Below, in pieces: positions 9,891 to 19,060 of a DNA stretch of 64,000 bases. The translations under genes were made by a program, and so were the position numbers. Positions within the stretch are counted from its first letter, which is position 1. Each line of letters begins with the position of its first letter. Origin of the DNA: Salinimicrobium flavum (GTDB lineage: Bacteria; Bacteroidota; Bacteroidia; Flavobacteriales; Flavobacteriaceae); assembly GCF_042684505.1 (NCBI RefSeq), contig NZ_JBHULT010000010.1, positions 124,001 through 188,000 of the forward strand, given 5' to 3'. Below the pieces are notes generated by a model. The model searched no databases. It was not told the origin of the DNA and saw only the letters and a list, made by a program, of their open reading frames with translations.

Positions 9891-9932
9891 AGTATTTATT
9901 AACCATTTTATATATAGTATTTATTAACCATT
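9891..9932. repeat. Pair of 17-bp direct repeats upstream of the lipoprotein gene
   Basis: AGTATTTATTAACCATT occurs exactly at 9891-9907 and 9916-9932, a 25-bp spacing, ending 32 bases before the ATG at 9965. The placement suits an operator or a leader element; the function is not shown. Confidence 0.6.
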
Positions 9933-9964
9933 CTAAATTTTTATTAATCAAAACCTTTTCAATT

Positions 9965-11662
9965 ATGAAGAAAATTAATTTGTTACTGGCGTGCTTCGCA
10001 ATGTTCGCGCTTGTGTTCACATCCTGTACCAAGGATGATGCTACCGGGGATAATTCCGGCGAGAAAGCTACGTTGTCTTTTGGGGCAATCGTAAATGACC
10101 TGGCAAATAAGTCTACCAACAAACAATCTGATGTTGACGACCTTCCTGTATGTTCAGATGATACTCCTTTTTATGTAGAGATCGTCCTTCTTCAGGGAGA
10201 AGAAGCTATAGTAGGTGAAACCGGTGCTCCTCAACGTATTGATCTTGTTGCAGGACAGGTATTTACTGAAGAAGATCCACTACTTGAACTGGATCCAGGT
10301 ACTTATACCCTTGATCATTTTGCCGTATATAACGAAGGCGGAACCCTTATTTGGTTAGCTCCAAAAGGAGGTGTTTTAGCCGAGTTTGTTGATAATCCAT
10401 TACCTCTTAATATCAGCCTTGGGGCCGGAGTTAAGAAGTATGTAGATGTTTCTGTACTATGCTTTGATGACCGTGACGTAAATGAGTATGGTTACCTGTT
10501 CTTTGAATTTGATAAGACTGAGGCTTTCAAATTCTGCTTCTTTGCCAACTACTGCCCACCTGAAGATAACGGCAAACACAAGACCGCTAACTATAGTGTG
10601 AACATTTGGCTGGGTACAGACAATACAGGTACTCCACTTTATACCAATGAATCTCCTGTAACAAGTGTAAATGCTGACGGAGATTATACAGCAGCCACTA
10701 CATGTTTTCCTCTTCCTGTAAATGATGATCTTGACGAACCATACCTGTATTATGAAGTTACTCTTCTTGACTGGCCAGGAAACTATGGTACTGTAGCTCC
10801 TAATACAGTTAAATCCGGTGTGTTAACCGCTCAGGATGTGATGGATAACTTTGTTGGAGAAGATGATGTGGACTATGAACACCTAAGATTTGGATGTGAT
10901 GACGATACGACTCCACCTATGGATTCTGATAATGACGGAGTTATTGATGATAATGACGATTGTCCTGACACTCCTGCCGGAACAGAAGTTGACAGTGACG
11001 GTTGTCCTGTTAATGGAGGAGACCAGGATTCTGATGAAGATGGAGTTCTAGATTCTATTGACGAGTGTGATAATACTCCAGTTGGAGCAACTGTAAATGA
11101 AGTAGGTTGTCCTGATAGCGATGGAGATGGAGTATTTGACAATATAGACAACTGTGATGATACACCATCGGGAGTTGAAGTAGATGCTAATGGATGTCCT
11201 GTTGGTGGAAATGGTTGTGTTGACCTACCAGCCCCTTGTGAACTAGACGTTCCTTCTGAACTTGAGGAATATTGTTTTGAAACGTACGTTCAGGAAGCAG
11301 ACAGTAATGGATGGATCACAATAAACAGTGCAGCTGAATTCGACTTATATTATGATGAAGGGGTAGTTGCTGAAGTCTTATCAGAAGTTTCAATTACGTT
11401 AAACGGAAGTGCAGTTAATGTGACCCTGGACTCTCCAATTGCAGACCAGGATAGAATTACTGCCTACGCTATTGAAATTCGTCCAAGTGAGGATGGTACA
11501 ATGAGTACAACTTGTTGGGAATCACAATGTGCTAATGTAACAGGTGAGGACCAGTTTGGACCTATTGTTAACGTATTTGAGGAATTTGAATATTCATATC
11601 CTTTCTATGTTAGGGTAAGCACCATCAGCTGTTTTACACCTGACGTTACTCCAGGTGGATAA
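9965..11662 (+). CDS. Secreted lipoprotein with thrombospondin type 3-like calcium repeats
   Basis: A 565-residue lipoprotein with signal MKKINLLLACFAMFALVFTSC and lipidated Cys at residue 21. Residues about 25-315 form a beta-rich region. Residues about 318-415 hold several thrombospondin type 3-like units, each with a DxDxDGVxDxxDxC core (DSDNDGVIDDNDDCPDTPAG, DSDEDGVLDSIDEC, DSDGDGVFDNIDNC) and the linked GCP spacer. Such Asp-rich units bind calcium and form stiff linkers. A Cys-containing domain of about 150 residues follows. The protein is strongly acidic. It probably sits on the outer membrane surface; no enzymatic motif was recognised. A strong terminator follows. Confidence 0.8.
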   Translation: MKKINLLLACFAMFALVFTSCTKDDATGDNSGEKATLSFGAIVNDLANKSTNKQSDVDDLPVCSDDTPFYVEIVLLQGEEAIVGETGAPQRIDLVAGQVFTEEDPLLELDPGTYTLDHFAVYNEGGTLIWLAPKGGVLAEFVDNPLPLNISLGAGVKKYVDVSVLCFDDRDVNEYGYLFFEFDKTEAFKFCFFANYCPPEDNGKHKTANYSVNIWLGTDNTGTPLYTNESPVTSVNADGDYTAATTCFPLPVNDDLDEPYLYYEVTLLDWPGNYGTVAPNTVKSGVLTAQDVMDNFVGEDDVDYEHLRFGCDDDTTPPMDSDNDGVIDDNDDCPDTPAGTEVDSDGCPVNGGDQDSDEDGVLDSIDECDNTPVGATVNEVGCPDSDGDGVFDNIDNCDDTPSGVEVDANGCPVGGNGCVDLPAPCELDVPSELEEYCFETYVQEADSNGWITINSAAEFDLYYDEGVVAEVLSEVSITLNGSAVNVTLDSPIADQDRITAYAIEIRPSEDGTMSTTCWESQCANVTGEDQFGPIVNVFEEFEYSYPFYVRVSTISCFTPDVTPGG

Positions 11663-11690
11663 TTAAACCTGAGATAATTTTCAAGATAAA

Positions 11691-11721
11691 GCCGTCTAAA
11701 TAATATTTAGACGGCTTTTTT
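11691..11721 (+). terminator. Intrinsic terminator of the calcium-repeat lipoprotein gene
   Basis: GCCGTCTAAAT (11691-11701) pairs perfectly with ATTTAGACGGC (11705-11715) over a 3-base loop and is followed by a T run. Confidence 0.9.
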
Positions 11722-12447
11722 ATTACTTTTTTCTCGTTCGTCTCAAATGGAATATTAAAAATGTTTCTATGAAGCTTTGCAACCTCTTTTTCGAATCCTA
11801 AAGATTTCACCCATTTTCTCTAAAGATCAACTTTTTGTGGTCATTCTTCACTTCCATCTCATTCTTCTCAAGTAGGTAGGTATTACTTTTTCTCTGGTGA
11901 GACTAATCAAATTTTCCTGAAACTGAATAAAAATTTCTGGTTAGTCCTACAATGATATTTAGATCTTTATAAATTTTTTCCTAGATCAGGTAAACCTCTC
12001 AGGTAAGGCCAATTAATATAATTTTAGTTAATTTGTAGGAAAATTCGCCTATAAGTCTTTAGCTCTCAAAGTGTTAAAGTTTCCAAAAGGACTATTAAAA
12101 TAATATTAATTTATATTTTTACCTCGTCAAAAAGAATTACGGAAAAAACCCATTTTTTTAAATAAAGAAACAATTTAACCTTAAAAAATACATCAAGAAA
12201 CAGATAGTAGATAGAAAATAAACCTCCGGCCCCAAACAGACATTTGACCTTTGTAGTTAAAATTATACTAAAATAGATTTTGGCACAGTTATTACAAGAG
12301 TAACTGCAGAGAAAAGAAATTAAGATTTTCTTTTGTTTTTGAAAGCTTTTATTTAACGAAAAAACTGACGTCATCGAAACATTAAAAAATTCAAATAGCA
12401 GTGTAATTCCCAAAATTACAATGTTAGAAAAAGCAGAAAACCTACTT
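11722..12447. other. Long AT-rich intergenic region
   Basis: About 725 bases without a credible gene. Open frames here have low-complexity AT-driven translations without start signals. Just before the first in-frame ATG of the protease gene there is a 7-bp inverted repeat, TGTAATT (12402-12408) and AATTACA (12414-12420). No terminator, tRNA or RNA element was recognised. Confidence 0.4.
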
Positions 12448-13506
12448 ATGAAAAAATTAAAATTTATCTATTTACTACCGGCGATAGCTCTATTTGCTTC
12501 ATGTAGTAAAGACAATCCCAACGAATTAGAAGAGATCAACGGTACTGAACCTGCCGTAGAAATGGTAGAAACCGAAGCAATGGCCGAAGTAGCCAATGAA
12601 AATGCTCCGGGTAATATCAGCGAAGTTTATTTTGGAGGACATAAGATCCCTGTAGAAGATTTTAACGGAGATTATGTATACCAGGGCGATATTCTTCTAC
12701 CACCAGATATGGTTTCCCAGCAAGAAGTTAAAATGATCTACGAAAAAGGGGAAACTCCACCTGCCAATAAAAGTGTAGGACGTACTTCCGGAAGATGGCC
12801 TAATAATACTGTGTATTACGCTATTGACGGGAATCTTGACAACAAAGCAAGAGTTACTGATGCCATCAAACACTGGGAGTCTAAAACGAATATTAAATTC
12901 GTTCAAAGAACTTCTCAATCCAACTATGTATATTTTGTTAGCGGTTCCGGTTGTTCTTCCTATATAGGGATGATTGGTGGAAAGCAAAATATAACCCTTT
13001 CAAGTAGTTGTTCTACGGGGAACACTATTCACGAGATAGGTCACGCTATTGGCCTTTGGCATGAGCAGAGCCGTGTAGATCGTGAAAATTTTGTTACCAT
13101 CAACTATAATAATATTCAGAGTGGAAGAGAGCACAATTTCTATACTTATGCCAAGCAGGGTATGGATGGTAACGAGTACACCAGTTCTCTTGATTTCGGA
13201 TCGATCATGATGTACGGTTCTTATTCCTTCTCAAGTAACGGACAACCTACCATTACTAAAAAAGATGGAAGCACTTTCAATATCCAGCGAAGCGGACTAT
13301 CTTCAGGGGATGTAACGGGAATTAACAACATGTATCCTTATAGTTCCGGGGGCGGTACGACAACCGAACCATTATATGTGAATGGGAATACCTATGTTGT
13401 GTATGGTGTGACTGTTTACCGTTATGCTGACAAATGGTATTGGTATTCGCGTACAAGCGGATGGAGAGAGGTATTTACCAGAGGCGGATACTGGTTCTTT
13501 GCCTAA
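12448..13506 (+). CDS. Astacin-type (M12A) zinc metalloprotease, lipoprotein
   Basis: Secreted endopeptidase of the astacin family. The signal MKKLKFIYLLPAIALFASC ends in a lipobox Cys, which favours the ATG at 12448 over the upstream in-frame ATG at 12421. After a propeptide-like segment (about 25-110), the catalytic domain contains the complete zinc signature HEIGHAIGLWHEQSRVDR and the Met-turn SIMMYGSYSFS, with the Tyr expected as the extra ligand. The last 40 residues, rich in Trp and Tyr (KWYWYSRTSGW), form a short extra module. The full set of ligands suggests an active enzyme. It is monocistronic, with a terminator directly after the stop codon. Confidence 0.9.
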   Translation: MKKLKFIYLLPAIALFASCSKDNPNELEEINGTEPAVEMVETEAMAEVANENAPGNISEVYFGGHKIPVEDFNGDYVYQGDILLPPDMVSQQEVKMIYEKGETPPANKSVGRTSGRWPNNTVYYAIDGNLDNKARVTDAIKHWESKTNIKFVQRTSQSNYVYFVSGSGCSSYIGMIGGKQNITLSSSCSTGNTIHEIGHAIGLWHEQSRVDRENFVTINYNNIQSGREHNFYTYAKQGMDGNEYTSSLDFGSIMMYGSYSFSSNGQPTITKKDGSTFNIQRSGLSSGDVTGINNMYPYSSGGGTTTEPLYVNGNTYVVYGVTVYRYADKWYWYSRTSGWREVFTRGGYWFFA

Positions 13507-13526
13507 CCTCAAAAAGATTTCAAATA

Positions 13527-13557
13527 AAAAAAGCCCGGCTGCCTGCCGGGTTTTTTT
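13527..13557 (+). terminator. Terminator between the protease gene and ggt
   Basis: CCCGGC (13534-13539) pairs with GCCGGG (13545-13550), flanked by A-rich and T-rich runs. It can act for both converging genes. Confidence 0.8.
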
Positions 13558-13561
13558 ATGC

Positions 13562-15265
13562 TTAAAACCCAGCTGCAGCGTCGTCTCCTCGGGGATCGGC
13601 CCCACCTTCAAGCAGCCCGTTATCCAATCTGAGGATAGCATCTACCTTCCCTAAGATCCGGGAATTCCTTTCATTTACTTCATAATTCTTACTACGCAGA
13701 CTTTCTAACAATTTTTGATTAAAGGATGCAGGTTCAAAAACGATCTCATCAGGCAGCCATTGGTGATGAAACCTTGGTGCAGTCACTGCTTCCTGCATTC
13801 CCATATCAAATTCAACCACGTTCAGGATGGTCTGTAGCACCGAAGTAATGATGGTAGAACCACCCGGAGAGCCAACAGCCATTAGGAATTTCCCGTCTTT
13901 CTCTACAATGGTAGGAGTCATGGAGCTAAGCATGCGCTTTCCGGGTTCAATTGCATTTGCCTCGGCGCCAATTAGTCCGAACATATTGGGAACGCCCGGC
14001 TTAGCGCTAAAATCATCCATCTCATTGTTCAGGAAGAAACCCAGCTCTGGCACATATAGTTTTGAGCCGTAGGCCCCGTTGAGCGTGGTAGTGACAGATA
14101 CTGCGTTGCCTTGATTGTCTACGATAGAGTAATGGGTGGTTTCCATATGTTCATACCCGGGAACATACCCGTGGTCGATCTCTGAAGAAGGGGTCGCGCG
14201 GTCAAATGAGAAGTCTTTCATCCTGTTGTGTAAATATTCCACACTTGTGAGGAACGGGGTGGGGATTTCCACAAAATCGGGATCTCCCAGAAAATAACTT
14301 CTGTCGGCATAGGCTCTTCTTTCTGCTTCGGTCAGGACCTGGATGGTTCGTAATGAATTGTGACCAAATTCTTTTAAGGGAAAAGGTTCGGCCATTTTCA
14401 TTATTTGAGCCAGTACAATTCCCCCGCTGGAAGGAGGCGACATGGAAATTATGTTGTGGTCCCGGTAATGGAAAACCACGGGTTCCCTCCATACAGCCTC
14501 ATAGCCCGCCATGTCTTCCGAAGTAATTATTCCACCGTTCTCCTGTATGTGATTTACAATTTTTAAGGCTATTTCTCCTTTATAGAACACTTCCCTTCCC
14601 CCGGGTGAAGAAAGATCCCTTAGGGTCGCTGCAAGGGCTTTGTTTCTAATGGTATCCCCCGGCTGATAGGGTAGGGCGAAAAGTATGGTATCTTTATTTA
14701 CCTCAAGGAACAGGTCACGATAACCTTCGAAATTTTTCCGCTGATTTTCTGTAATGACAAATCCATTATTTGCCAGTTGAATTACCGGCGCCAGGATCTC
14801 TTCCATGGGCAGCGACCCAAATTTTTCATGTACGGCAAATATTCCGGCAACAGTTCCGGGGACCCCTACGGCCAATCCTCCAATACGGCTTCGGTCCTGG
14901 TCAACTTCTCCTGTTTCCGTCAGATACATGTCACGGGTAGCTTTCATGGGGGCTTTTTCACGATAATCAAGTGCCCCGATTTCCCCGTCAGCCTTCCGGT
15001 AGACCATAAATCCTCCGCCGCCAAGGTTTCCCGCAAAGGGATAAACCACCGCCAGTGCCATCTCGGTTGCGATCATAGCATCAAAAGCATTTCCGCCGGA
15101 CCGGATGATGGAAAGTCCTATTTTCGAAGCTTCTTCCCGAGCAGAGACTACCATGGCGTGCTCGGCCGTTACTCCTATGATGGTTTCATGAGAAGCTTCT
15201 GTAGTGGGGGTTGTTTTACAGGAAAGCTGAAGGGCCAGGAATCCCAGAAGTAATATTCTTTTCAT
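13562..15265 (-). CDS. ggt: Gamma-glutamyltransferase (glutathione hydrolase), lipoprotein
   Basis: Ntn-hydrolase that removes or transfers the gamma-glutamyl group of glutathione and related peptides in the periplasm. It is made as a precursor of 567 residues with lipoprotein signal (LALQLSC). The large-subunit start GGNAFDAMIATEMALAVVYP and GNLGGGGFMVYR are typical. The autoprocessing and catalytic threonine lies in METTHYSIVD, followed by GNAVSVTTTLN. A conserved glycine-rich segment (GSPGGSTIITSV) is present near residue 470. It lies 14 bases after the ACP phosphodiesterase gene, so both are probably cotranscribed. All key residues are present. Confidence 0.94.
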   Translation of the reverse strand: MKRILLLGFLALQLSCKTTPTTEASHETIIGVTAEHAMVVSAREEASKIGLSIIRSGGNAFDAMIATEMALAVVYPFAGNLGGGGFMVYRKADGEIGALDYREKAPMKATRDMYLTETGEVDQDRSRIGGLAVGVPGTVAGIFAVHEKFGSLPMEEILAPVIQLANNGFVITENQRKNFEGYRDLFLEVNKDTILFALPYQPGDTIRNKALAATLRDLSSPGGREVFYKGEIALKIVNHIQENGGIITSEDMAGYEAVWREPVVFHYRDHNIISMSPPSSGGIVLAQIMKMAEPFPLKEFGHNSLRTIQVLTEAERRAYADRSYFLGDPDFVEIPTPFLTSVEYLHNRMKDFSFDRATPSSEIDHGYVPGYEHMETTHYSIVDNQGNAVSVTTTLNGAYGSKLYVPELGFFLNNEMDDFSAKPGVPNMFGLIGAEANAIEPGKRMLSSMTPTIVEKDGKFLMAVGSPGGSTIITSVLQTILNVVEFDMGMQEAVTAPRFHHQWLPDEIVFEPASFNQKLLESLRSKNYEVNERNSRILGKVDAILRLDNGLLEGGADPRGDDAAAGF

Positions 15266-15279
15266 AAGTAGATTTTAGA

Positions 15280-15867
15280 TTATTGAAGTTCTTTGATTTT
15301 TTGTTGGGAATATTCAAGAAGTTCCGGAAAGAAAGTTTTAAAATCCTGGCCAAACTCCGCGTAAAATTCACGAAGCTCATTCACAGCCTCATCCATTTTT
15401 GAGCGCTTTTTAGTTCTCAGGTTCATTTGGTGGAGGATCTTACTTATTCCTGTAATGCTTGAATAGCTAAGTAGCCAGTTCTCCTCGACCATATAAGGCA
15501 TGAATCGTTGTATGGGAGCCGGAAGGATGGAAAAGTTCTTTTGGAGGAGTCGGTAGAACCCGGCAATATAGTCCTCCAATGCTACATTGGAATATTCCTC
15601 CCAGTTTGCCGCAAGAAAATGGTCGTAGAATATATCTATGATCACGGGACTGTAATGCCCGTAGTTCTTGTGTAACCGGGAAGTGCTGTTTCGCACAACA
15701 GGGTGAGTATCTGTAAAAGAATCAATCGCCCTATGCAGCAAAATCCCTTTTTGAATGCCGGCCGGATAATTCAGGTATTTTTTGCCCTTAATGGAGTCCG
15801 CAATAAAATTCCCAATGATAAGATCTTCATTTGTTCCGGAAAGGTATATATGGGCCAGAAAATTCAT
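15280..15867 (-). CDS. Acyl carrier protein phosphodiesterase family (DUF479)
   Basis: A 195-residue all-helical protein of the AcpH family, whose E. coli member removes 4'-phosphopantetheine from acyl carrier protein. The N-terminus MNFLAHIYLSG, the GNFIADSIKG segment and the histidine/aspartate pairs (LHRAIDSFTDTHPVV, IIDIFYDHFLAANW) are the family's HD-like metal-binding signature. It is the first gene of a two-gene unit with ggt, with a 14-base gap. The functional link to gamma-glutamyltransferase is unclear and may be accidental. Confidence 0.85.
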   Translation of the reverse strand: MNFLAHIYLSGTNEDLIIGNFIADSIKGKKYLNYPAGIQKGILLHRAIDSFTDTHPVVRNSTSRLHKNYGHYSPVIIDIFYDHFLAANWEEYSNVALEDYIAGFYRLLQKNFSILPAPIQRFMPYMVEENWLLSYSSITGISKILHQMNLRTKKRSKMDEAVNELREFYAEFGQDFKTFFPELLEYSQQKIKELQ

Positions 15868-15909
15868 TCAGGCTAAGGTAATAATTTGAGTGTTTAATAT
15901 TTGTTAACT

Positions 15910-15941
15910 TTTGTAACTGCTTCAGAAGCCTTGTATATTTG
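15910..15941 (+). promoter_or_regulatory. Promoter of glmM
   Basis: TTTG at 15910-15913 is followed after 20 bases by TATATTTG at 15934-15941, a textbook Bacteroidota sigma-A promoter. The expected leader is about 70 bases. Confidence 0.7.
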
Positions 15942-16020
15942 TGAGCTTTCCAGAAACAAGGTCCTGTAAAAAGGTTGCCGGAGGGCTTTTTAAAATTTAA
16001 TTTCTATATAAATAAAATAC

Positions 16021-17409
16021 ATGACTTTAATAAAATCCATTTCAGGAATACGGGGGACCATAGGAGGAAGACCTTCAGAAAACCTCACCCCGATAGACGC
16101 CGTAAAATTTGCCGCAGCATATGGCAGCTGGCTAAAGAACAATCACACCGGTGAAGCGACCAAGGTAGTGGTGGGACGTGATGCACGTATTTCAGGATCC
16201 ATGATTCAGCAGCTGGTGATGAATACCCTTATAGGATTGGGAATCGATGTGATAGATCTTGATCTTTCCACCACCCCAACCGTTGAAGTAGCCGTGCCCA
16301 TGGAAAAAGCACAGGGAGGCATAATTTTGACCGCCAGCCACAATCCTAAACAATGGAACGCTTTAAAACTCCTTAACGAAAAAGGGGAATTCCTGAGCGG
16401 TGCCGAAGGTGCCGAAATTCTCGAAATGGCAGAAAAAGCCGATTTTGATTTTGCTGAAGTTGATTCCCTGGGTACAATTAAACCCGCCATTCATTACATA
16501 GACACTCATATTGAGGAAGTGGTCATGCTTCCGCTGGTGGATGTTGAAAAGGTTGCCGCGGCCAACTTTACGGTAGCGGTTGACGGGGTAAATTCTACGG
16601 GAGGAATTGCCATTCCGAAGTTATTGAAAAGAATGGGGGTGAATGTGATCGAATTGTATTGTGAGCCTACGGGTCATTTTCCGCATAATCCCGAACCTTT
16701 AAAGGAGCATTTAACCGAAATTAGTAATCTCGTAATGGAGAAAAAGGCAGATCTTGGTGTAGTAGTAGACCCTGATGTTGACCGGCTCGCTTTTATTAGT
16801 GAGGACGGGGAGATGTTTGGGGAAGAGTATACCCTGGTGGCGTGTGCAGATTATGTTTTAGGTAAAACCCCCGGGAATACCGTGAGTAACCTTTCCTCCT
16901 CTAGGGCATTGAGGGACATCACCCAAAAACATGGCGGTACTTATCAGGCCAGTGCGGTAGGAGAGGTGAATGTAGTCCAGTTAATGAAAGATACCAATGC
17001 GATCATAGGTGGAGAAGGAAACGGCGGGATCATTTATCCTGAACTTCATTATGGCCGGGACAGTCTGGTGGGAGTGGCTCTTTTCCTTACTTTTTTGGCT
17101 GAAAAGAAAATGAAGGTTTCGGAATTAAGAAAATCTTATCCTGCTTATTTCATGAGCAAAAATAAGATAGAGCTTACTCCTGAACTTGATGTAGATAAGA
17201 TCCTGCAGGAAGTGGAGCAGAAATATTCCGGGGAAGAAGTTTCAACCATAGATGGGGTGAAGATAGATTTTCCCAATCACTGGGTACACCTTAGAAAATC
17301 GAATACCGAACCCATCATTAGGATCTATACCGAAGCCCGGTCACAACAGGAAGCCGATGATGTAGCTAAAAAAATGATAGGGGAGATCAAAGAGATCGCT
17401 AATCTCTAG
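16021..17409 (+). CDS. glmM: Phosphoglucosamine mutase / phosphohexomutase
   Basis: Converts glucosamine-6-phosphate to glucosamine-1-phosphate, the entry to UDP-GlcNAc for peptidoglycan and surface sugars. The 462-residue chain has the four phosphohexomutase domains: ISGIRGT at the N-terminus, the phosphoserine loop TASHNPKQWNALK (Ser near residue 104), the metal loop DPDVDRLAF, the sugar loop GGEGNGG and the C-terminal phosphate loop KSNTEPIIRIYTEA. The GlmM assignment rather than ManB/Pgm rests on the NALK wording and length, and is probable rather than certain. Its last 11 bases overlap the end of the converging acyltransferase gene. Confidence 0.88.
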   Translation: MTLIKSISGIRGTIGGRPSENLTPIDAVKFAAAYGSWLKNNHTGEATKVVVGRDARISGSMIQQLVMNTLIGLGIDVIDLDLSTTPTVEVAVPMEKAQGGIILTASHNPKQWNALKLLNEKGEFLSGAEGAEILEMAEKADFDFAEVDSLGTIKPAIHYIDTHIEEVVMLPLVDVEKVAAANFTVAVDGVNSTGGIAIPKLLKRMGVNVIELYCEPTGHFPHNPEPLKEHLTEISNLVMEKKADLGVVVDPDVDRLAFISEDGEMFGEEYTLVACADYVLGKTPGNTVSNLSSSRALRDITQKHGGTYQASAVGEVNVVQLMKDTNAIIGGEGNGGIIYPELHYGRDSLVGVALFLTFLAEKKMKVSELRKSYPAYFMSKNKIELTPELDVDKILQEVEQKYSGEEVSTIDGVKIDFPNHWVHLRKSNTEPIIRIYTEARSQQEADDVAKKMIGEIKEIANL

Positions 17410-18310
17410 GAATAATATGTGCAGAAGGAGAGATGGGAACATTACGGTGTTTCCATCTTTTGTGCGTCCATAAATAATACTCGGGAGTTTTTTTGATCTG
17501 GGATTCCAGTTCTTCAAAATATCTGCGGGTAATCTCAAATTCGGTTTCCTCCCTTGCAGCGTAGGTTAGGGTCTTAAAAGTGGCTTCATAGAAACCTCTT
17601 TTTACTTTTTCCACGTGAAGGTAGACCACTGCCATATCCAGATCCTTGGCGAGTTTTTCGGTTCCGGTGAAAACAGGAACGGTGATTCCCATGAATTCCG
17701 TCCAGGCTTTCGCCCTGCTCATTTTTGGAGATTGATCTGCGATCATCGCGTAAACACCGCGGATCCCTTTTTTCTCATTTTCAGTGATGGTTCTGGTAGC
17801 CCTGGTGGTCTGGATTAGGATCCCATCGTAACGGCCCCTGATGTCCTTGGCCAATTGGTCAAAATATTTATTCTTTACCTTTTTGTAGATCCCGAAACCC
17901 TTATAGTCTAACCCGTACAACTGTAGCGCATTCATCCATTCATAGCTGGCGTAATGCCCGCAGGCAAGCAGGATGCTTTTATCCATACCTCTAATTTTGT
18001 GGATCTCCTCAATATTGGTAAAGGTAAACCGCTTTTTAAGTACTTCATCAGGGATTGAAATGCTCTTGATCATTTCCAGGAACATATCCACCATATGCCT
18101 GTAGAACTTTTTTCTAATGCCTTTTATTTCTTCGGAAGATTTTTCAGGAAAGACCAGTTGCAGATTTGCGGTCACTGTTTTTCTACGGTACCCTATTATA
18201 TGGTAAACAAGGAAGTAAACCATATTAGAGACCTGGTAGAAAAGAGGGAAAGGGAGTATGGAAATGAGCCAAAGTAATGGGTAGGCCAGCCAGAAAACCA
18301 AACGCTGCAT
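17399..18310 (-). CDS. Lysophospholipid / lipid A acyltransferase (LpxL/HtrB family)
   Basis: Inner-membrane acyltransferase of 303 residues that probably adds a secondary acyl chain to the lipid A precursor. An N-terminal hydrophobic anchor (residues 3-45) is followed by the H-x4-E catalytic motif in ACGHYASYEWM (about 118-128), the signature of the LpxL/LpxM family, and by the ADQSPK segment typical of it. The C-terminal YLWTHKRWK is also conserved. It converges on glmM with an 11-base overlap. The exact acyl acceptor (lipid A or another lipid) cannot be read from sequence. Confidence 0.88.
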   Translation of the reverse strand: MQRLVFWLAYPLLWLISILPFPLFYQVSNMVYFLVYHIIGYRRKTVTANLQLVFPEKSSEEIKGIRKKFYRHMVDMFLEMIKSISIPDEVLKKRFTFTNIEEIHKIRGMDKSILLACGHYASYEWMNALQLYGLDYKGFGIYKKVKNKYFDQLAKDIRGRYDGILIQTTRATRTITENEKKGIRGVYAMIADQSPKMSRAKAWTEFMGITVPVFTGTEKLAKDLDMAVVYLHVEKVKRGFYEATFKTLTYAAREETEFEITRRYFEELESQIKKTPEYYLWTHKRWKHRNVPISPSAHIIPRD

Positions 18311-18336
18311 GCAAAGTCATTTCGGCAAATATATGC

Positions 18337-18344
18337 TATATTTG
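18337..18344 (+). promoter_or_regulatory. Minus-10-type element of the rhomboid gene
   Basis: TATATTTG fits TAnnTTTG; the predicted transcript begins only about 13 bases before the ATG, after which AGGAG (18354-18358) could serve as ribosome binding site. No upstream TTTG at the proper distance. Confidence 0.4.
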
Positions 18345-18363
18345 GCACTAAACAGGAGCATCT

Positions 18364-19014
18364 ATGGGAGATTTAAGCCTGGTGACTATTTTGATAATAG
18401 CCGCCAATGTTATTATTTCATTTAAAGGATTTAAAGACCGGGCATTTTTTGAACGATACAAGTTTAATTCTGCAGCTGTAAAAAGAGGGGAGAAGCTCAG
18501 GATACTTTCTTCAGGCTTCCTTCACGTAGATACTTCCCACCTTTTCCTGAACATGCTTACTCTTTATTTCTTTGCAGATGTAGTAATGGAATCCATGGGT
18601 AGTCTGGCTTTTATCCTTATCTACCTGGCAAGCCTCCTAATTGGCAACCTGCTTTCCTATTACTTTCATAAAGATGATCATCATTACAATGCGGTAGGAG
18701 CCAGTGGGGCTGTCTCGGGGATCATTTATGCAGCGATCCTGTTGTATCCCGATATGAGCCTGTATCTCTTCTTTATTCCTATTCCTATTCCGGCCTATGT
18801 TTTTGGGATAGGCTATATGTTGTATTCCATTTACGGAATGAAACGCCAGGTAGGAAATATAGGGCATGATGCCCATTTTGGAGGTGCCGTGGGCGGATAT
18901 ATCCTTACCCTTGTCCTTGCTCCGTGGATTTTTTCCCAGCATTTACTAATGGTAATCTTGCTCGCAATACCAATAGTGCTGTTATTTTTCCTACAAAAAT
19001 CGGGGAAAATATGA
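18364..19014 (+). CDS. Rhomboid-family intramembrane serine protease
   Basis: A 216-residue polytopic membrane protease that cuts transmembrane substrates. The rhomboid signatures are present: HxxxN in SHLFLNMLTLYFF, the catalytic serine in GASGAVSGI, and the catalytic histidine in GHDAHFGGAVGGY. Six hydrophobic segments fit the minimal bacterial core. The gene follows closely after a TATATTTG element and is 46 bases before the SIMPL-protein gene. Substrates are unknown. Confidence 0.93.
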   Translation: MGDLSLVTILIIAANVIISFKGFKDRAFFERYKFNSAAVKRGEKLRILSSGFLHVDTSHLFLNMLTLYFFADVVMESMGSLAFILIYLASLLIGNLLSYYFHKDDHHYNAVGASGAVSGIIYAAILLYPDMSLYLFFIPIPIPAYVFGIGYMLYSIYGMKRQVGNIGHDAHFGGAVGGYILTLVLAPWIFSQHLLMVILLAIPIVLLFFLQKSGKI

Positions 19015-19060
19015 TTGTGGCATTGAAGTTGTTAAAATCAAAAACTAAACCATAAATATT

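Noticed and set aside
12111..12413. 100-residue minus-strand frame in the gap before the astacin-type gene
   Set aside because: Translation is Phe/Leu/Lys-rich low complexity typical of AT-rich non-coding DNA, with no family resemblance and no neighbour context.
14777..15253. 158-residue plus-strand frame
   Set aside because: Antisense to gamma-glutamyltransferase; composition is a mirror of that gene.
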